Shown here piece by piece: positions 1 to 7,255 of a stretch of DNA of 25,393 nucleotides. Positions within the stretch are counted from its first letter, which is position 1, and each line of letters starts with the position of its first letter. Under the pieces are notes generated by a model. The model was not told the origin of the DNA, ran no database searches, and saw nothing but the letters and a program-made list of their open reading frames with translations. Position numbers and translations under genes: made by a program. Origin of the DNA: CAVRZY01 sp963725415 (GTDB taxonomy: Bacteria > Acidobacteriota > Terriglobia > Bryobacterales > Bryobacteraceae); assembly GCA_963725415.1 (NCBI GenBank), contig CAVRZY010000038.1, positions 1 through 25,393 of the forward strand. The letters are read 5' to 3'.

Positions 1-691
1 CCAGAATGTAGTTCCCGTCTTGGGAAACAAAGATGGCGCGATCACCCGCAAAGAGATTGGCGGCCGCGCCGAAGGTAGCCGTCCCGCCGCCATCGGAGGT
101 GAGGCTGTAAGTGCAGTTGGCGGCTTGCTGGCTGGCGGCGCGCCCGCCCTGGTCGGCAGCGTGCCCGAGCACCGTCACGCGCCCGAACTGCCCGTTCCCG
201 TTGGCTGCCAGCGACACCAGGGCCGATTTCAGGCCGCCGGAAAACTCCACCGAAGCTCCCGTGTAGGCGCCGTTGAGAAGCGCGTTGGTGACCGCGCTGG
301 CCGGCGCCCGGACCGCCACAAAGATGTCGTACGCGGTGCCGGCCGTCTGTGTGCTCGCGCCCAGCAGCACATTCCGGTCCCCGCTCAGGTAGGCGCTTAC
401 CTGCTCGGTGTTCTGGATGGGGCTGGCCAGAGTGACGTTGCCCGCCCCGGCCAGCGCATACGTCCCCTGCCCGCCCGCAGCGCCTTCCACCACATAGGTG
501 TAACTTCCCGCGCCGTTGAAGGTGATCGCCCCGCCCAAGCTGCGCGATTCGGCTACCCGGTCCCCCGGAGCGGTCACCAGAAGTTGCACGAAGTAGTACT
601 TGCCATTCAGCGACGAATTGGTGAACGGTTCCTGCGCGGCCGCAGTTCCAAGCCAACCCGCACAGATCAACAGAACGACACGCCGCAGCAT
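1..691 (-). CDS. Exported protein of unknown function, C-terminus cut off by window edge
   Basis: The reading frame is open from an ATG at 691 to the window edge, giving 230 residues with no stop. The N-terminus (MLRRVVLLICAGWLGTAAAQ) is a clear Sec signal peptide with a likely cut after AAA-Q. The mature part is rich in Gly, Ala, Ser and Thr and looks like beta strands (for example NGKYYFVQLL, ITFNGAGSYTYVVEG, NGQFGRVTV). This resembles the N-terminal part of large exported proteins common in Solibacter-type Acidobacteriota, which often end in a Solibacter-specific C-terminal domain; that end is not visible here. The start lies 5 bases after the lactate permease stop, so the two genes are probably co-transcribed. 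No enzymatic motif was recognised and the function is unknown. Two other frames in this stretch are also open but give Arg-rich low-complexity peptides and were rejected. Confidence 0.7.
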   Translation of the reverse strand, partial: MLRRVVLLICAGWLGTAAAQEPFTNSSLNGKYYFVQLLVTAPGDRVAESRSLGGAITFNGAGSYTYVVEGAAGGQGTYALAGAGNVTLASPIQNTEQVSAYLSGDRNVLLGASTQTAGTAYDIFVAVRAPASAVTNALLNGAYTGASVEFSGGLKSALVSLAANGNGQFGRVTVLGHAADQGGRAASQQAANCTYSLTSDGGGTATFGAAANLFAGDRAIFVSQDGNYIL

Positions 692-696
692 GTCTT

Positions 697-2332
697 CTAT
701 TTTTGCACCCAGGTGGCCAGTTGCGGAGCCACGTAAGCGTAGAAGACCGTCACCAGGCCGATGGCCGAGGCCAGAATGATGCTGTGCCGCAAGGTGAACC
801 GGAATAGTTTGGCCTCCTCCTGGCGCGGCATGCCGGTGGCGGCGGCGGCCACAGCGATGCTCTGCAGGCTGATCATCTTGCCCATCACGCCCCCGCTGGA
901 GTTGCTGGCCGCCATCAGCACCGGGTCGAAGCGCAGCCTGCCCGCTGTGATTTTCTGTAGGTTGCCAAACAGGGCGTTGGCCGAGGTGTCCGAGCCGGTG
1001 AGGAACACGCCCAGCCAACCCAGCAGCGAGCTGAAGAACGGAAACAGCACGCCGGTGGCCGCAAAGGCCAACCCCAGCGTGGCCGTGGCGCCCGAATAGT
1101 TCATCAGGTAGGCCAGCGCCAGCACCGCCACGATGGTGACTTCGGGCAGCAGCAGTTGCTTGGCTGTCTTCCAGAAGACCTGGCCGAACTGGCGTAGCGA
1201 CATGCGCAGCAGCAGCGCCGAGAGCAACGCGGCGAACAGGCAGGCGGTGCCGGGAGCGGCCAGCCAGGCAAAGTCGTAGATGGCAGCGTACTTCTTAAAT
1301 GGCGCCGGGACCACCGGCGGAATCTGCTTCACCTGTTCATGCAGCCCCGGCCAGCCGAACGACACGGTGGTCTTGGTCAACTGCGGTTTGAACAGGCCCC
1401 AGGCCAGCACGAAAATCACCAGCAAGGCGTATGGTCCCCAGGCCAGGAGCAACTCCCTGCCCGAGTGCCGGCGCGCCGCCGTCTGCGGGGCGTGGTTGCC
1501 TGCCAGCACAAACTTGTCCTTGGGCTTCCAGAATTGCAGCAGCACCACCAGCGAAGCCATAGCCGCCAGCGAACTCAGTATGTCGGTGAGTTCCGGGCCC
1601 AGGAAGTTCGAAACCAGGAACTGCGTGCCCGCAAAGAAAACACCGCAGACCGCCACCCCCGGCAGCACCCGGCGGAGGCTTTTGAAACCGCCCATCACCA
1701 CGATCAGGTAGGCCGGCACCATCAGGGAAATCGGTGCGCAGATGCGCCCCACGCCAGCGCTCAACTGGCCCAGCGGCAATGCCGTGGCTTTGTTCAGCGC
1801 CCAGATGGGGGTCCCGATCGAGCCGAACGCCACCGGGGCGGTGTTGGCCAGCAGGCAAATCCCCGCGGCGTAGAACGGCGAGAAGCCCAGGCCCGCCAAC
1901 ATGGCCGCGGACACCGCCACCGGCGTCCCGAATCCCGCCGCGCCTTCGATGAACGCCCCGAACGCAAAGGCGATCAGCAGTGCCTGCAACCGCCGGTCCT
2001 CCGTCAGCCCGGCTACGGAATCCTTGACGATCTCGAACTTGCCGGTCTCCAGCGTGATGCGGTAGAGCAGGATGGCCGTGAACACCACCCAGCCGATCGG
2101 AAGCAGCCCGAACGCCGCACCCAGAAATACGGGAGCTCAGCATCGTGCCGGCGGGCATCCGGTACACAATCAGCGCCACCAGCATCGCCGTGCCAAGCCC
2201 CCGCAGCGCCGCCACCCAGGCCGGCTTCCGTTTGACCCCCAACAAGTACAGCAGCATGAAGATCGGCAGGGCTGCCACCAGCGCCGACAGCCCCAGGTTC
2301 TCAACTACGGGTCTGTAATTCTGTTCCCACAT
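697..2332 (-). CDS. lctP: L-lactate permease (LctP family), one frameshift
   Basis: Lactate/proton symporter of the inner membrane (LctP family, also taking glycolate in characterised members). The C-terminal 463 residues are open from 2088 to 697 and contain family-typical stretches such as FGAFIEGAAGFGTPVAVSAA and NTAPVAFGSIGTPI, with about a dozen membrane helices. The N-terminus (MWEQNYRPVVENLGLSALVA) lies in another frame starting at the ATG at 2332. The two join at 2131-2133, where removing one base from a run of three G (plus strand) gives the continuous peptide MLSSVFLGAAFGLLPIGW. The repaired protein has 544 residues, close to the 551 of E. coli LldP. A good promoter just upstream supports the start at 2332. 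The permease is followed after 5 bases by an exported protein. The frameshift is probably a sequencing error, since the rest of the frame is intact. Confidence 0.88.
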
Positions 2333-2346
2333 GGTCGCCTGACCTT

Positions 2347-2374
2347 GATATAAGAGACGCCACCTCCGTGTCAA
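2347..2374 (-). promoter_or_regulatory. Sigma70-type promoter for lctP
   Basis: On the minus strand a perfect TTGACA (2374-2369) is followed after 16 bases by TATATC (2352-2347, four of six consensus positions). Transcription would start near 2340, only about 8 bases before the lctP ATG at 2332. No Shine-Dalgarno sequence is visible there, so the mRNA may be leaderless or nearly so. Longer versions of the reading frame, starting at 2374, would run through this promoter, which argues for the ATG at 2332. Confidence 0.5.
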
Positions 2375-2456
2375 GTTCTGGCAGCGCCCTCCGGCCTTGT
2401 GATAGACTCATCCCTTCTTACACCCCCAGCCGCCACCGCGGCAGTCGAGGTCGCGC

Positions 2457-4116
2457 TTGACTCTTCACCGAGTAGACTATTTCATCTTCGCTCTCTACTT
2501 CGCCTTCGTGCTGGGCATCGGCTGGCTGCTGCAAGAAACGGGTGGCCACCAGCGAGGATTTTCTCACCTCCGGCCGCTCGGTCCCGGTCTGGATCACCAG
2601 CCTGGCGTTCATCGCCGCCAACATGGGGGCGCAGGAAATGATCGGCATGTGCGCCTCGGGCGCCAAGTACGGCATCATGACCGCCCATTTCTACTGGGTC
2701 GGCGCCATCCCCGCCATGCTGTTCGTGGGCGTGTTCATGATGCCGTTCTACTACGGCAGCCGGGCGCGCTCCGTTCCCGAGTATCTGCAAGCTGCGCTTC
2801 GATGAGAAGACGCGCACCTTCAACGCGGTCACCTTCGCCGCCATGACCGTCTTCTCCTCCGGCATTTCCATGTACGCACTGGGCCTGCTGTTCGAGCTGG
2901 TTCTGGGCTGGAGCTTCACTGCTTCGGTGCTGCTTTCGGCCGCCATCGTGCTGGTCTACACCTGCCTGGGCGGGCTGACTAGCGCCATCTACAACGAGGT
3001 CCTCCAATTCTTCCTGATCGTGCTGGGCTTCTCGCCGCTGGCCATCCTGGCCGTGGCCAAGGCGGGCGGATTGCGAGGGCATGGCCAGCGAGCCTCAAGC
3101 CCGCCGATGACCCACTCCTGGAAGTACATGGTCACTTCCAGCCAGAACCCCATGGGCGTCGAGATTTTCGGCCTGGTGGCGGGCCTGGGCTTCGTGCTCT
3201 CCTTCGGTTACTGGTGCACCGATTTTCTGGTGGTGCAGCGGGCGCTGGCCGCCAATTCGATGTCCGGCGCCCGCCGCACCCCGCTCATCGCCGCCTTCCC
3301 CAAGATGTTCGTCCCGTTCATCGTCATCGTGCCCGGCATCGCCGCCATGGCCCTGATGAACATGGGCGTGGTGGGTAACGACTGCTGCCGGTGAAGGGCG
3401 CTGGCTACGACTACGACCTGGTGCTGGCCAAGCTGATGGCGCAGTTCTACCCCTCCGGTATGCTGGGCGTCGGCTTGACCGCGCTGATGGCCTCCTTCAT
3501 GTCCGGCATGGCGGGCAACGTGACGGCGTTCAACACGGTGTGGACCTACGACATCTACCAGGGCCACATCCGCAAGGGCGCGCCCGACCGGCACTACCTG
3601 CTGGTGGGCCGTGTCACCACCGTCGTCGGCATCTCCCTTTCCGTCGGCGCCGCCTACCTGGTTCACCTCTACAACAACATCATGGATCTGCTGCAGCTTG
3701 TCTTCGGCTTCGTCAACGCCCCGCTGTTCGCAACATTTCTACTGGGAATGTTCTGGAAGCGCACCACCGGGCACGGGGCTTTCAGCGGCCTGCTGGCGGG
3801 TACCGGCGCCGCGGCGCTCACTCACGGGCTCACCGTGGCTGAAGGCAAGGGCGGCTGGCTGCTCGCGGCACACCATTTCCCCTCCACCATGGCCCAGAAT
3901 TTCTGGATCGCCATCTTCGCCTGGACCACCTGTTTCCTGGTGACCATCCTGGTTAGCCTGATGACCCGCCCCAGGCCGGTCTCCGAGCTGCATAACCTGG
4001 TCTACGGGGTCACTGAGATGCCGCGCACCGAGGGCCTGGCCTGGTATCGGCGCCCCGCCGTGCTGGGGGTCGTGGTCATTGTGGTCTGCGTCATTCTCAA
4101 TGTCTGGTTTGGGTAA
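2457..4116 (+). CDS. SSS-family sodium:solute symporter, probably sugar (galactose) uptake; three frameshifts
   Basis: Sodium-coupled solute symporter (SSS/SLC5 family) with about 13 membrane helices. The start is a TTG at 2457 (MTLHRVDYFIFALYFAFV) with GAGG six bases upstream. The protein continues through four frames: RVATSEDFLTSGRS, then FDEKTRTFNAVTFAAMTVFS, then LLPVKGAGYDYDLVLAKLM to the stop at 4114-4116. Three single-base changes restore one frame: an extra C at 2532, an extra C at 2788 (both in the context CTG-C-AAG) and a missing base after 3382. The repaired length is about 552 residues, normal for the family. The stretch 3073-3112 reads unlike the family, and three further compensating extra bases there would give a better match. 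The substrate is inferred from the galactokinase gene just downstream, as in the Vibrio SGLT arrangement; other sugars are possible. Sequencing error is more likely than a true pseudogene, but reads are needed to decide. Confidence 0.85.
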
Positions 4117-4122
4117 GCGCCT

Positions 4123-4307
4123 ATGAGAGACCTTCGAACACCTTGCGGCTTCTTCTTCACCGTGCTGGGCGTGATTCTCTGCGCTGTGGGCATACTCTCT
4201 CCGGGTACGCGACCCCGCTCACCCAGGCCAACGTCAACCTCTACGCCGGCCTGTCGATGTTGGTCTTCGGCGTGGTGATGCTATGGCTGTCCCGGCGGCG
4301 CACCTGA
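4123..4307 (+). CDS. Small two-helix membrane protein between symporter and galK, one frameshift
   Basis: An ATG at 4123, 6 bases after the symporter stop, opens MRDLRTPCGFFFTVLGVILC. A second frame then gives GYATPLTQANVNLYAGLSML followed by VFGVVMLWLSRRRT and a stop at 4305-4307. The two halves join if one base is added near 4197-4202. The result is about 61 residues: a short basic N-terminus, one hydrophobic helix, a polar linker with an NVNLYAGL motif, a second helix, and a basic RRR tail. The charge pattern places both ends in the cytoplasm (inference). The end overlaps the galactokinase start by 25 bases, implying translational coupling. I recall similar small proteins beside SSS transporters and galK in other Acidobacteriota, which would suggest a transporter accessory subunit, but I cannot confirm this by search. 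The true function is unknown. Confidence 0.6.
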
Positions 4308-5419
4308 GGGAGGCGTTTGCGCGCGTCTACGGCGCCGGCCAGGCGCCGCGCGTGTTTCGCGGTCCAGGCCGCGTCAACCTGATCGGCGAGCACACCGACT
4401 ACAACCTGGGCTTCGTGCTGCCCATGGCGCTCGAGCTGGCCTGTTTCGCCGCTAGCGCGCCGAGCGCGGATGGCCGTCTTCGGGTGTATTCGGAGAATCT
4501 TCATCAATCGCGGGAGTGGCTGGTCGAGGAGATTCCAGATTTGAAGCCGGCTCGCCACTGGAGCGACTACATTGCGGGCGTGGCGCGCGAGCTTCTGTGC
4601 GCCGGCCTGGCAGTCGAGCCGACGAACCTGCTCATCTGGAGCACGGTGCCGGTGGGCTCCGGCCTCAGTTCCTCAGCCGCCCTGGAGGTCTCGACCGCCC
4701 TGGCTCTGCTGGGCGACGAAAAGATGGATGGCCTGGAATTGGCTCTGCTTTGCCGCCGCGCCGAAAACCAGTTCGTGGGCATGCCCTGCGGCATCATGGA
4801 CCAGTACATTTCCGTTTTCGGCCGCGAGAACTCGGCGGTCAAAATCGACTGCCGCAGCCTCCAGCACGAAGCCGTCACCCTGCCGGCGGGCATCGAGATT
4901 CTGGCGGTGAACACGATGGTGAAGCACGAACTGGGCCAGTCGGCCTACGCGCAACGGGTCCAGGAGTGCGCGGCGGCGGCCCAGGCTGCGGGCGTCGAAA
5001 GCCTCCGCGACGCCACCCTCGCCGACCTGACCGCCGCAGTCCCTCTGGTGCCCCGAAAGCGCGCCCGCCATATCGTCACGGAAAACGCGCGGGTCGAAGA
5101 CTTCATCGCCGCCTGCCGGCGCGGCGATCTGCGCGCCATGGGTGAGCTATTCGTGGCCTCTCACCGCAGCCTCCAAAGCGACTATGAAGTCAGTTGCGCA
5201 AAACTCGACTTCTTGGTAGACGCCGCTCTCGCCATCCCCGGCGTCCTGGGCGCCCGCATGACGGGCGGCGGCTTCGGCGGCTGCACCGTGAACCTGCTTC
5301 GCCCCGATGCGGTCGCAGACTTCGAAGCCCGTATCACGACTGCCTACCGCGCCCGCTTCGGCCTCACCCCCCACATCTACCCCTGCCACCCCGCCCCCGG
5401 GGCTAGCGAGATCCGGTAG
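4283..5419 (+). CDS. galK: Galactokinase
   Basis: Cytoplasmic GHMP kinase that converts galactose and ATP to galactose-1-phosphate, the first step of the Leloir pathway. The 378 residues match the usual galactokinase length (about 380-400). The galactokinase signature GRVNLIGEHTDYN is at residues 29-41, the ATP-binding loop is VPVGSGLSSSAALEVSTA, a substrate-side motif reads GMPCGIMDQYISVFG with the catalytic Asp in MDQ, and the third GHMP motif is MTGGGFGGCTVNLL near the C-terminus. The ATG at 4283 overlaps the preceding small membrane protein gene by 25 bases and no better start lies further in before the GRVNLIGEH motif. The context (sodium symporter upstream) supports uptake followed by phosphorylation. 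No galT, galE or galM is in the window, so the rest of the pathway must be elsewhere. The frame is intact, in contrast to its two upstream neighbours. Confidence 0.96.
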   Translation: MAVPAAHLREAFARVYGAGQAPRVFRGPGRVNLIGEHTDYNLGFVLPMALELACFAASAPSADGRLRVYSENLHQSREWLVEEIPDLKPARHWSDYIAGVARELLCAGLAVEPTNLLIWSTVPVGSGLSSSAALEVSTALALLGDEKMDGLELALLCRRAENQFVGMPCGIMDQYISVFGRENSAVKIDCRSLQHEAVTLPAGIEILAVNTMVKHELGQSAYAQRVQECAAAAQAAGVESLRDATLADLTAAVPLVPRKRARHIVTENARVEDFIAACRRGDLRAMGELFVASHRSLQSDYEVSCAKLDFLVDAALAIPGVLGARMTGGGFGGCTVNLLRPDAVADFEARITTAYRARFGLTPHIYPCHPAPGASEIR

Positions 5420-5438
5420 GGTAAGCTCTAGCTTGCCC
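5419..5438 (+). other. Hairpin directly after galK
   Basis: GGGTAAGC and GCTTGCCC pair as an 8-base stem (one G-U pair in RNA) around a TCTA loop, beginning at the last base of the galK stop codon. No T-rich tract follows, so it may protect the mRNA 3' end or pause transcription rather than end it. Confidence 0.35.
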
Positions 5439-5532
5439 AGCCAAGCGTCAGCTCGGCCCATCTTCCCCAAAAAATCCCCCGAGAAAATTCCCACCGCCCG
5501 CGCACTACCATAGCAAAGAGATGTCCTCCAGG

Positions 5533-5569
5533 GGGCGCCCCCGTGCGGCGCCCTTCCTCTTTCTTCTTC
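5533..5569 (+). terminator. Candidate intrinsic terminator for the SSS-galK unit
   Basis: GGGCGCC (5533-5539) and GGCGCCC (5547-5553) form a perfect GC-rich 7-base stem with a 7-base loop, followed at once by the pyrimidine tract TTCCTCTTTCTTCTTC. This fits a weak intrinsic terminator for plus-strand transcription, about 115 bases after galK. The T tract is interrupted by C, so the call is moderate. Confidence 0.45.
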
Positions 5570-5609
5570 GGCTTCACCGGCGGTGTGGAGCAGGGTGTTT
5601 CAGCCGCCT

Positions 5610-5630
5610 GCGCAGGCCGGAGGCCTGCGC
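5610..5630. repeat. Perfect inverted repeat between convergent galK and araB
   Basis: GCGCAGGCC and GGCCTGCGC are perfect inverted 9-base arms around a 3-base loop (GGA). The repeat sits 3 bases beyond the araB stop, in the gap between two convergent genes. It lacks a T tract on either side. It could be a strand-neutral terminator-like hairpin or a copy of a dispersed palindromic (REP-like) element; one copy cannot decide. Confidence 0.5.
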
Positions 5631-5633
5631 CAC

Positions 5634-7253
5634 CTAAGATCCGCTTCTCAGCCCCTTCAGCCGCTGCATCACGTCGTTGGCGCCGCGGCCGAAGTAATCG
5701 TGCAGGGTGAGGTACTCGGCGTAGAGTTTTTCGTAGACTGCGTGGGCGGCGGGGTCAGGCATATAGGCGCGGGGTTGGAGGCCGGTCATGGCGGCTGCGG
5801 CGTCGGCGATGGTCTTGTACGCGCCGGCCGCCACTGCGCCGTGCATGGCGGCGCCGAGTCCGGAGGCTTGCAGGGAGCGCGGCAGGTGGATGGTGCGGTT
5901 GGTCACGTCGGCGAAGATCTGCATCACCAGCGGGCTTTTTTCCGGCAGGCCGCCGCAGGCCACAAGCTGCTGGATGGGTACACCTTCCTTCTCGAAAGCC
6001 CGGATCACGGTGAGGGTGCCGAAGGCCGTAGCTTCGATCAGGGCGCGGTAGATGTCTTCGGGCTGGGTCGAGAGCGTGGCGCCCACCAGCAGCCCGGTCA
6101 GGTCGGCGTTCATCAGAATCGAGCGGTTACCGTTCCACCAATCCAGGGCCAGCAGGCCGCTCTGGCCGGGCTTGATCGCCGCCGCTTTCGCGGTGACCTC
6201 CTCGGGCTGGGCCCCGAAGGTACGGAAGAACCAGGCGTAGATGTCGCCCACGGCGGCCTGGCCGGCTTCGTATCCCCAATAGCCCGGGACGATGCCGTCC
6301 TGGACCACGCCGGCGCAGCCCTCGACGAAGCGCCGCTCCTCGGCCATGAGCATGTGGCACAGCGAGGTGCCCATGATCATGGCCATGGCGCCGGGCTTCA
6401 CCACGCCGCAGGCGGGCACGCCCGAGTGCGCGTCGATGTTGCCCACGGCCACCGGCGTGCCGGGCCGCAGGCCGGTCATGGCCGCCATCGGCGCGGTCAG
6501 CCCGCCAGCGCAGGAACCCAGCGGGTAGTACTCGGCGGCCAGCTTCTGCTCGACCACGTTCTCCAGGCGCGGGTCCAGGGCGCGGAAGAAGTCCTTGGAG
6601 GGGAAGCCCGCGCCCTTGATCCACATGCCCTTGTAGCCGGCGCAGCACTCGTTGCGGCGCTCCTGGCCGGTCATCTGCCAGACGATCCAGTCGGCGCCCT
6701 CCAGAATCCGCTCGGCGGCGCGATAGACCTCGGGCGCTTCGTCCACAATTTCGAGCACCTTCGAGAAGAACCACTCTGAGGAATACCCGCCGCTGTAGAC
6801 GCGCATGATCTCCTCGTTGCGCTCGCGGCCCAGCCGGGTGATGCGAACAGCCTCCGGTTGCGCGGCGTGGTGCTTCCAGAGCTTGACCCAGGCGTGCGGC
6901 TGGCTGGCATATTGTCTCAGCGTACACAGCGGCACGCCGTCGGCCAGGGTCGGCAGAATGGTGCAGGAAGTGAAGTCGATGCCGATGCCCACCACCTGCT
7001 CCGGCGTCACACCCGCATCCCGCAGCACTTTCGGAATGCCCTCGCGCAGCACTACGAAGTAGTCGCACGGGTCCTGAAGCGCCCAGTCCTCGCCCAGCGG
7101 CGTGCCGTCCGGCAGATGGCGGTCCAAAACCCCGCTGGGATACGGCACCAGCGCCCAAGCCGCCTCCTCGCCGCTATCCAGGCGCACCAGCATCACGCGC
7201 CCGGACTCGGTTCCAAAATCGATTCCAATAGCGAACTGTTCCTTCCTGGTCAT
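5634..7253 (-). CDS. araB: Ribulokinase (FGGY family)
   Basis: Cytoplasmic kinase that phosphorylates L-ribulose to L-ribulose-5-phosphate in L-arabinose catabolism. The N-terminal phosphate-1 motif GIDFGTESGR is at residues 10-19 and is typical of AraB within the FGGY kinases. Further family-like stretches are GIGIDFTSCTILP, SEWFFSKVLEIVDEAP, GNIDAHSGVPACGV and the FGGY-type MIMGTSLCHMLM. The chosen start is the ATG at 7251-7253, giving 539 residues; an upstream in-frame ATG at 7316 would overlap the preceding gene by about 60 bases and add an unrelated leader. The start lies two bases after the stop of the upstream exported protein (TGA-TC-ATG), so translation is probably coupled. No araA or araD is present in the window. 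Other FGGY sugars, for example xylulose, are less likely because of the TESGR motif. Confidence 0.9.
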   Translation of the reverse strand: MTRKEQFAIGIDFGTESGRVMLVRLDSGEEAAWALVPYPSGVLDRHLPDGTPLGEDWALQDPCDYFVVLREGIPKVLRDAGVTPEQVVGIGIDFTSCTILPTLADGVPLCTLRQYASQPHAWVKLWKHHAAQPEAVRITRLGRERNEEIMRVYSGGYSSEWFFSKVLEIVDEAPEVYRAAERILEGADWIVWQMTGQERRNECCAGYKGMWIKGAGFPSKDFFRALDPRLENVVEQKLAAEYYPLGSCAGGLTAPMAAMTGLRPGTPVAVGNIDAHSGVPACGVVKPGAMAMIMGTSLCHMLMAEERRFVEGCAGVVQDGIVPGYWGYEAGQAAVGDIYAWFFRTFGAQPEEVTAKAAAIKPGQSGLLALDWWNGNRSILMNADLTGLLVGATLSTQPEDIYRALIEATAFGTLTVIRAFEKEGVPIQQLVACGGLPEKSPLVMQIFADVTNRTIHLPRSLQASGLGAAMHGAVAAGAYKTIADAAAAMTGLQPRAYMPDPAAHAVYEKLYAEYLTLHDYFGRGANDVMQRLKGLRSGS

Positions 7254-7255
7254 GA

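Noticed and set aside
42..656. Minus-strand open frame of 204 codons at the left edge
   Set aside because: Arg-rich, no signal; the overlapping frame starting at 691 has a good signal peptide and protein-like composition.
5583..6779. Plus-strand open frame of 398 codons
   Set aside because: Antisense to ribulokinase, which has clear FGGY motifs.
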